64,000 nucleotides of DNA from Streptococcus constellatus (GCF_902167705.1 NZ_CABHMZ010000019.1:1-64000), one strand, 5' to 3'; positions 27,445 through 38,550 are shown, numbered from the stretch's first letter. Notes: a model not told the origin generated them from the sequence alone. Numbers and translations: made by a program.

Positions 27445-27453
27445 TGCTATAAT
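27445..27453 (+). promoter_or_regulatory. Extended -10 promoter for the divergent reductase
   Basis: TGCTATAAT on the plus strand. It is over 200 bases before the chosen start at 27674; a second candidate, TGTTACAAT at about 27642-27650, sits closer to the gene. Confidence 0.45.
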
Positions 27454-27673
27454 GTCTACTTAAGATAAATTAAACGTCCCATAAGTTACCATTATACTCA
27501 TTGATTTTATTGACTTTTCAAGGTATAAAATCTAATTTATGAAAATAAAAATTTTTTCAGAATCTAAAAATTTCTTTCCGCTACATGTAGTAGCTAGACA
27601 AATCCTACAGAGCAAAATACAGGCATTTTCAAAATGGATGTGTTACAATGCTTATAAAAACAGAGGAAAAATC

Positions 27674-28990
27674 ATGTTAATATACGATTTAATTGTCATT
27701 GGTTTTGGTAAAGCTGGAAAAACATTAGCAGCAAAAATGGCAACGCAAGGAAAAAAGGTTGCTTTAATTGAACGTAGTAAAGCTATGTACGGTGGAACTT
27801 GTATCAATATCGCTTGTATCCCGACCAAAACTTTGCTGGTAGCTGCAGAAAAGGGATTATCTTTTGATGAAGTAATGGCTGAGAAAAATGCAGTTACTAG
27901 CAGACTTAATGGAAAAAATTACGCAGCCATCAGCGGTGCTGGAGTCGATATTATCGATGCAGAAGCTCATTTTCTATCCAATAAAGTCATTGAAATTGTC
28001 TTAGGTGACGAAAAACAAGAATTAACAGCGGAAAATATTGTCATCAATACGGGTGCTATCTCTAACATTCTACCAATTCCAGGACTTACTACAACAAAAA
28101 ATGTTTATGACTCAACAGGCATCCAAAATCTTGCTACATTACCTAAACGTCTTGGCGTCCTTGGTGGTGGAAATATTGGTCTTGAATTTGCCGGACTGTT
28201 CAATAAACTAGGAAGCAAGGTTACTATTCTCGATGCCGCTGATACCTTTCTTCCCCGTGTAGAGCCTTCTATCGCTGCCATGGCCAAACAATACATGCAA
28301 GAAGATGGCATTGAAATTCTTCAAAATGTCTTTACTCAAGAAGTTAAAAACGATGGTGACGAGGTGATGGTCGTTACTAAAAATAAAACTTTTCACTTTG
28401 ATGCTTTGCTTTATGCGACCGGTCGCAAGCCAAATATTGAGCCATTAAAACTTGAAAATACAGATATTCAAGTAACAGATCGTGGTGCTATCCAAGTTGA
28501 TAAACATTGTCAAACTAATGTTCCTGGCATTTTTGCTGTTGGGGATGTCAACGGCGGACCACAATTTACCTATATCTCATTAGATGATTTTCGTGTCGTT
28601 TTCAGTTACTTAGTGGGCGATGGTACTTACACACTTGAAGAACGTAAAAATGTACCGACTACTATATTCATCACTCCTCCACTAGCGCAAATTGGTTTGA
28701 CTGAAGCCCAAGCTAAAGAACAAGACTTACCTTATGCTACCAAAGAAATTCCAGTTTCAGCCATGCCACGTGGACATGTGAATGCCAACCTCAGAGGAGC
28801 ATTTAAAGCTATTGTCAATACAGAAACAAAAGAAATCATAGGTGCTACCATTTTTTCACAAGGTGCCCAAGAAATCATTAACATTCTAACTGTAGCTATG
28901 GACAATAAAATCCCTTATACTTATTTCACAAAACAAATCTTTACTCATCCAACTCTAGCTGAAAATCTTAATGATCTGTTTGCGATTTAA
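27674..28990 (+). CDS. Flavoprotein disulfide reductase, Har/RclA-like
   Basis: Pyridine-nucleotide disulfide oxidoreductase. FAD motif VIGFGKAGKTLAAKMA, redox pair in YGGTCINIACIPTKT, NAD motif LGVLGGGNIGLEFAG, FAVGDVNGGPQFTYIS, and dimerisation domain ending FTHPTLAENLNDLFAI. 438 aa. Start at 27674 (MLIYDLIVIG), 7 bases after AGAGGA; the frame extends to 27539 but without support. From memory, the pneumococcal orthologue is described as a hypothiocyanous acid reductase (Har), and E. coli RclA is related. Protection against oral peroxidase products is the inferred role. Divergent from the CoA-ester island. Confidence 0.88.
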   Translation: MLIYDLIVIGFGKAGKTLAAKMATQGKKVALIERSKAMYGGTCINIACIPTKTLLVAAEKGLSFDEVMAEKNAVTSRLNGKNYAAISGAGVDIIDAEAHFLSNKVIEIVLGDEKQELTAENIVINTGAISNILPIPGLTTTKNVYDSTGIQNLATLPKRLGVLGGGNIGLEFAGLFNKLGSKVTILDAADTFLPRVEPSIAAMAKQYMQEDGIEILQNVFTQEVKNDGDEVMVVTKNKTFHFDALLYATGRKPNIEPLKLENTDIQVTDRGAIQVDKHCQTNVPGIFAVGDVNGGPQFTYISLDDFRVVFSYLVGDGTYTLEERKNVPTTIFITPPLAQIGLTEAQAKEQDLPYATKEIPVSAMPRGHVNANLRGAFKAIVNTETKEIIGATIFSQGAQEIINILTVAMDNKIPYTYFTKQIFTHPTLAENLNDLFAI

Positions 28991-29012
28991 TCACGCTCTG
29001 CTGCACTTCAAC

Positions 29013-29048
29013 AAAAAATTCCACACTCAAATGAGCATGGAATTTTTT
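29013..29048. terminator. Bidirectional terminator between convergent genes
   Basis: 11-bp stem AAAAAATTCCA/TGGAATTTTTT, 14-base loop. It ends the reductase transcript on the plus strand and the peptide-binding protein transcript on the minus strand. Confidence 0.85.
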
Positions 29049-29052
29049 TACA

Positions 29053-31017
29053 TTATTTCACATGGTTTTTCAAATCTTCTTGCGCTTCTGCATTCGATTT
29101 TTCTTTTTCTTCTGTCCATTTTTTCTCTGCAACTTCGTACTCTTTTGTGGTCACGATATCTTTTTGAATCTCCATATACTTGAAGACATAAGCATCTCCT
29201 TTGATCCCAACAAGTGAGTAAGCTTTGCTAAATGGTACAGTTTTCCGAACTCCTGGGTTTCCACCGTTTGATTGAGTCGTTATCACTAACGAACTATCTG
29301 TCAACCAAGCTTGAGCAGCTGCGTATTTGGTATAACGAGCAACTGTATCTTGCTTTTCTTCACTAGCAGCTTTATTTAATTTTTGGAACTCATACAAACC
29401 AAGCTTTTCGGCAAGCTCTTTGTTTTCACCAGGTTCTAAACCAAAATCTCTCAGCATAGCTCCTGAATCTGGATCAAAAATCTCTAGATAAGTAGATGGA
29501 TCTTGGAAATCTGGCGCCCAACCTGACAACGTAATATCGTAATCTTTTTGGGCAGCTGTTGCCGCAAAATAGGTAATGTTGTTCATATTATCATCAGACA
29601 TTTGCTGAACATCAATGACAACATTTTCTTTTCCTAAAGTTGACTCAACTGATTGTTTAAATGAATTGGCTTGTTGCACAAGAAGGGTGCTTGTTTGATT
29701 GACTGGCAGATCTAAGTGAATCGGGAATTCTACACCTTGCGCTTGAAGGGCTTCTTTTGCTTTAGCAAACTCCGCTTTGGCTTTGTCAGCATTATAGAAA
29801 GCGTCTTGGGCATCATCTAGTTTCACGTCTTTCCACTCATCTCCGTAGCTCACAAGATCTGATTCTACAACTGAACCAAAGGTCTTGTCACCAACTTGAA
29901 CAAAAGTTGGTGGAACCAGAAGGTTTCTCAAAGTCTTCGTCGCTCCGTCTTCCCCATTTTGTTGCGCTCCATAAGAAGTTCGGTCAAAGGCAAAGTTAAT
30001 GGCCTGACGGAAATCTTTATTTTGTACTGCTGCAGTTGTCGCAGCTTTTTGCGCATCGGTTGTTTTAGAGGTAAAGTTGTAAGCCTTACGATTGTGGTTA
30101 AAGGCATAATAGAAACTTGTAGCATCTTGTGGTGAGTATACAATATTGTCTTTATACTGTTTTTGAACAGAAGCATAACTTGAGCTGTTCGGATAGAGAC
30201 GTGCTGTTGTATAAGCTCCATCTGTGAAGTTCCGAACGAGGGCTTCTTGGTCAGAACCATCATAGAAAGTGAGTTTTACATCCGTAATCTTTACATTATC
30301 CTTGTCCCAGTAATTCTCATTTTTCTTGTATTCGATAGAAGATTTTGAAGTATAAGACTTAAGAAGGTACGCACCGTTATAAAGAAGGCTTGATGGTTTT
30401 ACTGTCCCGAACTCTTTCCCTGTTGATTTCAAAAAGTCCTCATTGATAGGAAACAGAATTCCCATAGTAGTCTTGGAGTTCCAATAGCTTTCCGGCTGGT
30501 TGAGAGTGTATTCCACTGTATAATCATCAACTGCTTTCACACCAACTGTTGAAAAATCCTTACTTTCTCCTCGTACATAAGCGTCTAGGCCTTTGATAGA
30601 AGTTTGTACAATCGGCAAAGCAGCTGATTGATTATCTGCCGCATGTTTCAAACCTGTCACAAAGTCTTGAGCTTTTACTTCTGCATATTCATCCCCTTCA
30701 TGAGTGTACCATTTGACTCCCTTACGCAGTTTGTAGGTATAGGTTAAACCGTCCTTAGATACCGTCCAGTCTTCCGCCAAAGATGGTATAAAATTACCAT
30801 ATTTGTCATTTTCAAGCAAGCCATCGATTAAGTTGACAATGACATCGGAAGTCACAGCACGATTTGATACGGTATAGTCTAACGTATCAGGATCATACGA
30901 ATAAACGTACGAGTATGTCGTATTGGCTCCTGACGGGGAAGACTTTCCACATGCTGCTAACAAAAACACTGAAGCAAGCGTCATTCCCATTGCAGCTAAG
31001 CTTTTTACTGATTTCAT
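29053..31017 (-). CDS. Oligopeptide-binding lipoprotein (AliA/AliB/AmiA type)
   Basis: Substrate-binding protein of a peptide ABC transporter. Lipoprotein signal with lipobox (FLLAACGKS, Cys about 23), then an SBP family 5 domain: DTLDYTVSNRAVTSDVIVNL, LAEDWTVSKDGLTYTYKLRKG, FRQAINFAFDRTSYG and DYDITLSGWAPDFQDPSTYL. Start at 31017 behind AAGGAG; 654 aa as in streptococcal Ami/Ali proteins. No permease or ATPase gene is next to it, so it probably serves the chromosomal AmiCDEF transporter, as AliA and AliB do. TATAAT at 31054-31049 (minus) is a likely -10. Confidence 0.93.
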   Translation of the reverse strand: MKSVKSLAAMGMTLASVFLLAACGKSSPSGANTTYSYVYSYDPDTLDYTVSNRAVTSDVIVNLIDGLLENDKYGNFIPSLAEDWTVSKDGLTYTYKLRKGVKWYTHEGDEYAEVKAQDFVTGLKHAADNQSAALPIVQTSIKGLDAYVRGESKDFSTVGVKAVDDYTVEYTLNQPESYWNSKTTMGILFPINEDFLKSTGKEFGTVKPSSLLYNGAYLLKSYTSKSSIEYKKNENYWDKDNVKITDVKLTFYDGSDQEALVRNFTDGAYTTARLYPNSSSYASVQKQYKDNIVYSPQDATSFYYAFNHNRKAYNFTSKTTDAQKAATTAAVQNKDFRQAINFAFDRTSYGAQQNGEDGATKTLRNLLVPPTFVQVGDKTFGSVVESDLVSYGDEWKDVKLDDAQDAFYNADKAKAEFAKAKEALQAQGVEFPIHLDLPVNQTSTLLVQQANSFKQSVESTLGKENVVIDVQQMSDDNMNNITYFAATAAQKDYDITLSGWAPDFQDPSTYLEIFDPDSGAMLRDFGLEPGENKELAEKLGLYEFQKLNKAASEEKQDTVARYTKYAAAQAWLTDSSLVITTQSNGGNPGVRKTVPFSKAYSLVGIKGDAYVFKYMEIQKDIVTTKEYEVAEKKWTEEKEKSNAEAQEDLKNHVK

Positions 31018-31439
31018 TGGCACATCTCCTTTATTTGTTATTTGTATTATTATACTCTATTTTTTTATAAAAATAAATATTTTTTGAAAATATTTTTACA
31101 TTTTTAATTTTCTTCTATATAAAGCAGCTGTTATTATAGCTTTTTGCTGTTTTTCGAAACAAGAACCAAAGAATGCAGAATAAACTGATTTTTATGTTTA
31201 TTCATCTATTCGTCCCTTAAATGAAACAATAAGGCAGACGAAATGCCTCATGAGATGGCTAAAAAGATTTCTCATTTCTTTTTATAGTACAAAGAGAAGA
31301 GTATCTTGTCTTGATTTGGTGGCAAAATTTTATCGAGTTCGTCAATGAAAAATTATAAGAAACAAGACTCAGCTATAACAAAATCTCCCTATCTTATGCT
31401 CTAACACGCTAGCGGCTTACCAGATACATTCATTTTTCT

Positions 31440-31761
31440 TTTAGTAATCATCATTGTCCTGTAAGTATCTTGCCTGCTAACGAGCCCTAAATCAAATAAG
31501 AACTTTATCCATCATTTTCTACTTTAATTCAAGGGAATAATAGGTGTGACTCTTCTTATTAAGTATATTCGGTCCATAACGATGAATCAGTCGTAGAAGA
31601 TAATAACAGCTCTATTAACTCCAATATTGGTTAGCTAACTGGTTAAAACTTATACCTTTTTGTTTTAACTCATAAATCTGAATCTTATCATTAGAATTTA
31701 ACTCCATAGAAAAAGCACCTCAATCGTTAGATTTTATCTCTAACTTTTGGAGTGCAATTCA
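31440..31761 (-). mobile_element. Decayed IS3-family remnant (orfA end)
   Basis: On the minus strand an IS-like end (TGAATTGCACTCC, from 31761) leads to an ATG at 31707. It encodes MELNSNDKIQIYELKQKG... in the style of IS3/IS150-group OrfA, and hits stops after 29 codons. Restoring the frame gives GVNRAVI, and later YYSLELK in another frame, both OrfA-like. OrfB is not seen. In the remaining stretch 31100-31440 I see no gene, only AT-rich DNA with weak hairpins near 31230-31290. Confidence 0.6.
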
Positions 31762-31782
31762 TGGGCAAAATGGTGGTTTGTA

Positions 31783-32526
31783 TTATAGTTGCATTTGATT
31801 ATATGTTTTACTAAATGCATTCAAAATTTCTTTTGGTGCGTCTTTGTAAGAAGTCTCTCCTTCTAGCGTTCCTTTAACAATCGTTCGCGAAGTAGCTGCA
31901 GCATCTTCACAAGTTACTAAAGTTACCTCATTTACCCCTTCACGATCGTTAATCACATCTACTCTGTCAGGTGAGACATTTTCAACAGAAGTAATGGAAT
32001 AAGTATAAATCTTCTCTTTATCTGTTAGGTAAATTTTCATTCCAGATTTTGCACGATCTAATGGAGAAAACAACATATTGCTTGCACCTGTAATCCCGAA
32101 TACATGGTGACTGGCTAAAGTATAATTTCCTTTCCCCATTTGCTGCGTTTCTTTCATCGTACCTGCACCATAATAAAGCCCCACATTATCCAAGCCTTTA
32201 AAAATTGGCAAATTCATTGAAAGTTCTGGAATAGCAATTCCACCAATAACTGGCAACTGCTGAGCCTGCCATTGAGCGTTAATCACATCTTCAGTTGACA
32301 ATGATTTCACTTTATCAAAATTAAAGCTAGTCTTAGCCTTTTTATTTTGAGTGATTTTATCTTTTGAAACATTGCTCACTTGATACTTATTTGTGTGCCA
32401 AACCATAATCATATTACGAATAGAAGAGTTGAAAATAAGTGCAAGTGCTACGATAATTAACAACGTCGCAACAATGTTAATCAGAATATTTTTTCTTTTA
32501 TTATGCTTTTTTCCTGTTGATGACAT
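31783..32526 (-). CDS. srtA: Class A sortase
   Basis: Membrane transpeptidase that cleaves LPXTG between Thr and Gly and links the protein to lipid II. N-terminal signal anchor (NILINIVATLLIIVALALIF, about 13-32), then the sortase beta-barrel with catalytic His in LASHHVFG and Cys in VTLVTCEDAAATSR, whose Arg completes the triad. 247 aa. It lies 20 bases after gyrA, the conserved gyrA-srtA arrangement. The LPETG nucleotidase at 49027-51180 is a predicted substrate. Confidence 0.96.
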   Translation of the reverse strand: MSSTGKKHNKRKNILINIVATLLIIVALALIFNSSIRNMIMVWHTNKYQVSNVSKDKITQNKKAKTSFNFDKVKSLSTEDVINAQWQAQQLPVIGGIAIPELSMNLPIFKGLDNVGLYYGAGTMKETQQMGKGNYTLASHHVFGITGASNMLFSPLDRAKSGMKIYLTDKEKIYTYSITSVENVSPDRVDVINDREGVNEVTLVTCEDAAATSRTIVKGTLEGETSYKDAPKEILNAFSKTYNQMQL

Positions 32527-32546
32527 AACATTTCCTTTTATCTAAT

Positions 32547-34994
32547 TTATTCTTCATCCACTTCTTTTTCATTTTCTGCTTCAACACTTGTAAAAGTGAC
32601 AATCTGCGCTCCCTTATCTAGCCGCATCACTTTAACACCCAATGTGGCACGCCCTGTTTGAGAAATATTGGCAACATTTGTCCGGATAATAACCCCTGTA
32701 TTTGTGATAATCATTAGATCTTCATCACCATTCACAGCCATAAGCCCCGCTAATGGACCATTTTTCTCAGTAATATTAGCCGTTTTCATTCCTTTTCCGC
32801 CACGACCTTTCGTAGCGTATTCACTGGCTAAAGTGCGCTTGCCATATCCCTTTTCTGTGATGACTAACACTTCTTGATTATCCGAAATAACGCTGGCGCC
32901 CACAACATAATCATCTGTACGCAAATTCACTCCACGCACACCGGTCGCAGCTCGTCCCATATTTCGAACTTGATTTTCATTAAATCGTACAGCATAGCCC
33001 ATTTTGGTTCCAATAATGATATCGGCTTGACCATTTGTCAAAAAGACATTGATGAGCTCATCCTCATCTTTTAAATTCAGAGCTTTCAGCCCGTTTTGAC
33101 GAATATTAGCAAACTCTGTTACACTCGTCCGTTTGACTACGCCATGGCGCGTGGTGAAAAAAAGATATGAATTGTCATCATGATCAGCTTGAACATTGAT
33201 AATCGTCTGAATTGTTTCACCTTCGTCCAATCTCAACAAATTGACAATCGGCAGTCCTTTAGCTGTACGACCGTATTCAGGAATTTCATAGCCTTTCAAA
33301 CGATAAACGCGTCCTTTATTGGTGAAGAAGAGCAGACGATCATGTGTGCTAGTAGAAACTAATTCACGGACAAAGTCGTCATCTTTAACGCCTGTGCCTT
33401 GAATACCACGACCACCACGTCTTTGCGCAGTAAATTCATCTTGATTTAGCCGTTTGATATAGCCTTTGTTGGAAAGCGTAATTAAAACATCAGCCTCTTC
33501 AATTAAATCCTCATCTTCAAGAGATAACACTTCCCCAACCATTAGTTCAGTACGACGCTTATCAGAGAATTTACGTTTGACTTCTTCCAACTCTTCTTTG
33601 ATAATTGCAATAACTCGTTCTGGTTTTGCCAAGATATCTATCAAATCTGCAATCAATTTCATCAAGTCGTCATATTCAGACTGAATTTTATCCCGTTCCA
33701 ATCCTGTCAAACGACGAAGACGCATATCCAAAATCGCCTGACTTTGACGTTCGGACAATTCATAGCGTGCCATCAATTCTGCTTGTGCTTCTGCATCCGT
33801 TTCACTATTTCGGATGATACGAATCACTTCATCAATATGATCAAGTGCAATCAACAAACCAGCCAAAATATGTGCACGAGCTTCTGCCTTTTCCTTATCA
33901 AAAACCGTTCGGCGTGTCACTACTTCTTTTTGGTGTTCAATATAAGCAAGCAAAATTTCACGAAGGGAGAGAATTTTAGGAACTCCATTTTGAATTGCTA
34001 GCATATTGAAACTGAAATTCGCCTGCATTTGCGTGAGTTTAAACAAATTATTCAAAATAACATGCGCACTTGCATCACGCTTCACTTCAATGATAAAGCG
34101 AACACCTTCGCGATTAGACTCGTCACGAACTGCTGTAATACCATCAATACGCTTTTCTTGGACTAACCGCACAATATGTTCATGAACTTTTGTTTTATTG
34201 ACCATATACGGAAATTCGGTAACAACAATCCGTTCGCGACCAGATTTAGTTTCTTCGATTTCTGTCCGAGCACGTAAAACAATGGATCCTTTACCAGTTT
34301 CATAAGCCCGATGAATCCCCGATCTTCCCATGACCAAAGCGCCCGTTGGAAAGTCTGGACCAGGCAATACTTCCATAAGATCACGTGTTGTCACATCTGG
34401 ATTGTCCATGACTAATTTTACAGCATCAATGGTTTCACCAAGATTATGAGGAGGAATATTGGTAGCCATTCCCACAGCAATACCAGTCGCTCCGTTAACC
34501 AATAAATTAGGGAAACGCGCTGGCAATACCAATGGTTCACGCTCGCTGCTATCATAGTTATCCGCAAAATCAACTGTATTTTTGTTAATATCGCGCAACA
34601 TTTCAAGCGATATTTTACTCATACGAGCTTCTGTATACCGTTGCGCTGCAGGCCCGTCTCCGTCCATAGAACCAAAGTTTCCGTGGCCATCTACTAACAT
34701 GTGACGGTAAGACCACCATTGCGCCATCCGCACCATAGCTTCATAGATAGAGGAATCTCCGTGCGGGTGATACTTACCCATAACATCACCCGTGATACGA
34801 GCAGATTTCTTATGTGGTTTGTCAGGAGTCACCCCCAGCTCATTCATCCCATACAATATTCTACGATGAACAGGCTTTAAGCCGTCTCGAACATCTGGAA
34901 GAGCACGAGCAACAATGACACTCATGGCATAATCGATGAAACTCGTCTTCATTTCGCTCGTTAAATTCACATTTACTAAATTATTATCCTGCAT
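32547..34994 (-). CDS. gyrA: DNA gyrase subunit A
   Basis: Breakage-reunion subunit of gyrase. Quinolone region [17 protein letters not shown] has Ser and Glu at the resistance positions, the susceptible form. Catalytic Tyr in [11 protein letters not shown]; GyrA box [10 protein letters not shown] (about residue 514), the element that separates it from ParC; six C-terminal beta-pinwheel blades. 815 aa, acidic tail [11 protein letters not shown]. Divergent from ldh across 199 bases that hold both promoters and a cre site. Confidence 0.97.
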   Translation of the reverse strand: MQDNNLVNVNLTSEMKTSFIDYAMSVIVARALPDVRDGLKPVHRRILYGMNELGVTPDKPHKKSARITGDVMGKYHPHGDSSIYEAMVRMAQWWSYRHMLVDGHGNFGSMDGDGPAAQRYTEARMSKISLEMLRDINKNTVDFADNYDSSEREPLVLPARFPNLLVNGATGIAVGMATNIPPHNLGETIDAVKLVMDNPDVTTRDLMEVLPGPDFPTGALVMGRSGIHRAYETGKGSIVLRARTEIEETKSGRERIVVTEFPYMVNKTKVHEHIVRLVQEKRIDGITAVRDESNREGVRFIIEVKRDASAHVILNNLFKLTQMQANFSFNMLAIQNGVPKILSLREILLAYIEHQKEVVTRRTVFDKEKAEARAHILAGLLIALDHIDEVIRIIRNSETDAEAQAELMARYELSERQSQAILDMRLRRLTGLERDKIQSEYDDLMKLIADLIDILAKPERVIAIIKEELEEVKRKFSDKRRTELMVGEVLSLEDEDLIEEADVLITLSNKGYIKRLNQDEFTAQRRGGRGIQGTGVKDDDFVRELVSTSTHDRLLFFTNKGRVYRLKGYEIPEYGRTAKGLPIVNLLRLDEGETIQTIINVQADHDDNSYLFFTTRHGVVKRTSVTEFANIRQNGLKALNLKDEDELINVFLTNGQADIIIGTKMGYAVRFNENQVRNMGRAATGVRGVNLRTDDYVVGASVISDNQEVLVITEKGYGKRTLASEYATKGRGGKGMKTANITEKNGPLAGLMAVNGDEDLMIITNTGVIIRTNVANISQTGRATLGVKVMRLDKGAQIVTFTSVEAENEKEVDEE

Positions 34995-35030
34995 TAAAAA
35001 ATGCCTCTCTTCAATTTATATGACCATATC

Positions 35031-35059
35031 ATTATAACATAAATTGGGATTTTTTTCAG
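35031..35059 (-). promoter_or_regulatory. gyrA promoter
   Basis: Minus strand CTGAAA (35059-35054), 17-base spacer, TGTTATAAT extended -10 with TATAAT at 35036-35031, 36 bases before the gyrA start. Confidence 0.65.
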
Positions 35060-35075
35060 TAAACACCCTTTATGG

Positions 35076-35089
35076 TAAAAACGTTTACA
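35076..35089 (+). promoter_or_regulatory. CcpA cre site upstream of ldh
   Basis: TAAAAACGTTTACA, one mismatch from the cre consensus, and near-symmetric so it reads well on both strands. It ends 22 bases before the ldh -35, a position where CcpA typically activates. CcpA control of ldh is known in several streptococci and lactococci. Confidence 0.6.
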
Positions 35090-35111
35090 TAAGATGATAT
35101 GTATTATATTC

Positions 35112-36177
<1,066 letters not shown>

Positions 36178-36192
36178 AGAATTTCCTTTCTT

Positions 36193-36219
36193 ACTCCTTG
36201 TTTTATCAAGGAGTTTTTT
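36193..36219 (+). terminator. ldh terminator
   Basis: Stem ACTCCTTG/CAAGGAGT with a 6-base loop and TTTTT tail, 16 bases after the ldh stop. Confidence 0.9.
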
Positions 36220-36247
36220 CATTTAAAAACAAGAACAAAACAGAACT

Positions 36248-36445
36248 AAAATAAGACGAGAGTGGGACAGAAATCAGTAGTTTCGTAGAAACTTGATTTC
36301 TGTCCCACCTCCGCAAAGTTGAGTAGGGCTGTAAAAGTTGATTTATCAACGTATTAGAGTCCACTCAACCACTGCGTCTTAATAATTATAACTATATAAG
36401 CAACAAAGGAAGTTGAGCACTTTTGTCTCAGCTTCGTCTTATTTT
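36248..36445. repeat. Composite multi-hairpin intergenic element (MITE-like)
   Basis: About 198 bp bounded by a 12-bp inverted repeat (AAAATAAGACGA at 36248-36259, complement at 36434-36445). Inside is a perfect 15-bp hairpin arm pair (GTGGGACAGAAATCA 36262-36276 / 36294-36308) whose loop pairs again (AGTTTC/GAAACT), then a GTTGAGT...ACTCAAC hairpin. No coding frame. It fills the gap between the ldh terminator and the Nudix gene. The GTGGGACAGAAATC arm resembles intergenic repeats I recall from streptococcal genomes; no second copy is seen in this window. Confidence 0.6.
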
Positions 36446-36450
36446 ATAAC

Positions 36451-36855
36451 TTATTCTAATATATCTTTTAAATATGGTACAACTGATTCTTCTTTCATAT
36501 CTGACAAGGTCCGAATCCAGCGAAACGCTGTATGCTCTTCCAAATCAAGTTTAATCTCTCTATATTCCAGCAATTTCGCCTTATACACTAGACGCGTAAA
36601 AACGATACCCTTTGTATCATCATAACAGCTATCCTCATGAAGAATCGAACTTAATTGTACCTTTTGGTTGACTTCTTCCATCGCTTTACGTACAGCACCT
36701 TCGCGTGGCAATTCGTCTTCTTCCACACGACCTCCTGGAATATCCCAATATTCGGGATACATGTTTAGAGAACCACGTTTTATTTTACTTCGTTTGATGA
36801 GCAAATATTTTCCATCTTTTTCAATTAAAGAATGAGCAATCAATTTCACAGGCAT
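36451..36855 (-). CDS. Nudix hydrolase
   Basis: Hydrolyses nucleoside diphosphates linked to another group; substrate unknown. The Nudix box reads GGRVEEDELPREGAVRKAMEEV. The classical REUXEE core is here RKAMEE, so the first of the three metal-binding Glu positions is Lys, which may weaken or change the activity. Start at 36855 (MPVKLIAHSLIEK) with GGGAG upstream; 134 aa. It begins 24 bases after the tRNA-Arg terminator, so it may be read by readthrough from the tRNA promoter. Confidence 0.85.
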   Translation of the reverse strand: MPVKLIAHSLIEKDGKYLLIKRSKIKRGSLNMYPEYWDIPGGRVEEDELPREGAVRKAMEEVNQKVQLSSILHEDSCYDDTKGIVFTRLVYKAKLLEYREIKLDLEEHTAFRWIRTLSDMKEESVVPYLKDILE

Positions 36856-36878
36856 TCGTAATCTCCCTTGTAAAAATA

Positions 36879-36905
36879 AAAAATCTTGCACAAAACAAGA
36901 TTTTT
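36879..36905 (-). terminator. Terminator of tRNA-Arg transcript
   Basis: 10-bp stem AAAAATCTTG/CAAGATTTTT, 7-base loop, T-run on the minus strand. Located 16 bases after the tRNA and just before the Nudix ribosome site. Confidence 0.75.
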
Positions 36906-36920
36906 CAGTAATGAACACAA

Positions 36921-36992
36921 TCCACCCTGAGAGAATCGAACTCCCATCTCAAGAACCGGAATCTTACGTGATATCCATTACACTAAGGGTGG
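36921..36992 (-). tRNA. tRNA-Arg (CCG)
   Basis: Folds as a cloverleaf on the minus strand: acceptor CCACCCT/AGGGTGG, anticodon loop TTCCGGT (anticodon CCG, codon CGG), T-loop TTCGATT. CCA is not encoded. About 72 nt. Confidence 0.93.
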
Positions 36993-37035
36993 CAACCATT
37001 TTATTATACAAAAATTTTATAAAAATAACAAGTAA

Positions 37036-37068
37036 AAAAGGACTGAAATGATAAATTCCAATCCTTTT
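37036..37068 (-). terminator. rpsA terminator
   Basis: Imperfect stem AAAAGGACTGAAA / TTCCAATCCTTTT with an A/T loop, T-run on the minus strand, 8 bases after the rpsA stop. Confidence 0.7.
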
Positions 37069-37075
37069 ATTTTGA

Positions 37076-38275
37076 TTACAATTCAATATCACCAAATAAG
37101 TCAGCCATTGAGAATCCAGTTTGAGTTTCTGGAAGTTCAAAGTCATGTTTTTCTTGACGTTTTTGACGACGAGGACGTGATTGACGTTTTTCTTTTTGAT
37201 CATCTTCTTGTACTGGACGTTCTTCAAGAGCTTTGATAGAAAGTGATACACGCTCTGCATCAGCATTTACATCAAGAACTTTCACAGTTACTTCTTGACC
37301 AACTTTCAGCACATCTTTTGGATTTTCAACACGTTTATGTGAAATTTGTGAAATATGGACAAGTCCGTCAATACCTGGTAATACTTCAACAAAAGCACCG
37401 AAATCTGTTAAACGTTTCACTGTACCTTCGATAACATCACCGGCAACAAGTTTTTGTTCAACACCGTCCCATGGTCCAGGGGTTGTAGCTTTAAGAGAAA
37501 GTGATACACGACCTTCTTCTTCGTTCAAATCAAGAACTTTTACTTCAATTTCATCACCAACTGATACAACAGATTTTGGTGAAACATTGCGCTCATGTGA
37601 CAATTCAGTTAAGTGAACAAGTCCGTCAACACCACCAAGATCAATGAAAGCACCAAAGCTTGTGATGCGTGCAACTTTACCAGTTACGATGTCACCAACA
37701 GCTAATTTACCAAACACTTCAGCACGTGCTGCTGCTGCTTGAGCTTCTACAACTTCACGACGTGAAAGAATAAAACGATTTTCTTTTGGATCCACTTCTT
37801 TAATTTTCGCTTCAAATTCTTGACCTACAAAACGTTCAGTGTTACGAACGAAACGAGTATCTAACATTGAAGCAGGAATAAATCCACGAAGTCCTTCAAA
37901 TTCTACTGAAAGTCCGCCTTTAACAGCGCGAGTCCCTTTTACAGTAACAACTTCTTCTTCACGTCCAACCAACTTGTCCCATGCCTTGCGAGCTTCTAAA
38001 CGTTTTTTAGATACAAGGTAAGTAACTGTATCAGTATCTTTACCAACTACTTGACGAAGAACAAGCAATTCAAGTGTTTCACCTGGTTTTACAAGGTCGT
38101 TAATGTCAGCATCACGATCGTTTGTCAATTCACGAAGGGTCAAAACACCTTCCACACCAGTTCCAGCGATTGCAACATTAGCTTGGTTCGCATCAACAGT
38201 CAATACTTCAGCAGTAACGACGTCGCCTGGCTCAACTTGGCTAACACTATTTAGCAAATCTTCAAATTCATTCAT
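37076..38275 (-). CDS. rpsA: 30S ribosomal protein S1
   Basis: RNA-binding protein of the small subunit. Four S1 (OB-fold) motifs: about 16-85, 105-170 ([14 protein letters not shown]), 190-262 ([20 protein letters not shown]) and 277-348 ([20 protein letters not shown]). They are followed by a basic tail ([10 protein letters not shown]) and an acidic C-terminus. Low-GC Gram-positives have this four-domain S1-like form, against six motifs in E. coli. 399 aa, codon-biased. Downstream of tRNA-Tyr and tRNA-Gln. Confidence 0.95.
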   Translation of the reverse strand: MNEFEDLLNSVSQVEPGDVVTAEVLTVDANQANVAIAGTGVEGVLTLRELTNDRDADINDLVKPGETLELLVLRQVVGKDTDTVTYLVSKKRLEARKAWDKLVGREEEVVTVKGTRAVKGGLSVEFEGLRGFIPASMLDTRFVRNTERFVGQEFEAKIKEVDPKENRFILSRREVVEAQAAAARAEVFGKLAVGDIVTGKVARITSFGAFIDLGGVDGLVHLTELSHERNVSPKSVVSVGDEIEVKVLDLNEEEGRVSLSLKATTPGPWDGVEQKLVAGDVIEGTVKRLTDFGAFVEVLPGIDGLVHISQISHKRVENPKDVLKVGQEVTVKVLDVNADAERVSLSIKALEERPVQEDDQKEKRQSRPRRQKRQEKHDFELPETQTGFSMADLFGDIEL

Positions 38276-38437
38276 CTAAAAAAATCCTCCAACAATCAAG
38301 CACTTTTCGCTTGACATACTTATAATATTTTTCCTAAGCACCGCAATGACATTGAACTATCTTTAACGTTTCTCACCCTATAAAGAAATAAAATACCCTA
38401 AGATATTTTACCATTTATCTGATATATTACCTAAGAA

Positions 38438-38509
38438 CTGGGGTAGCTGGATTCGAACCAACGCATGAGGGAGTCAAAGTCCCTTGCCTTACCGCTTGGC
38501 TATACCCCA
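38438..38509 (-). tRNA. tRNA-Gln (TTG)
   Basis: Minus-strand cloverleaf: acceptor TGGGGTA/TACCCCA, anticodon loop CTTTGAC (anticodon TTG), T-loop TTCGAAT, discriminator G. 72 nt. It follows tRNA-Tyr by 41 bases. Confidence 0.95.
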
Positions 38510-38550
38510 AAAAGAACGCGGTCATATCCTTTAAACACTAAGTACGCTCA

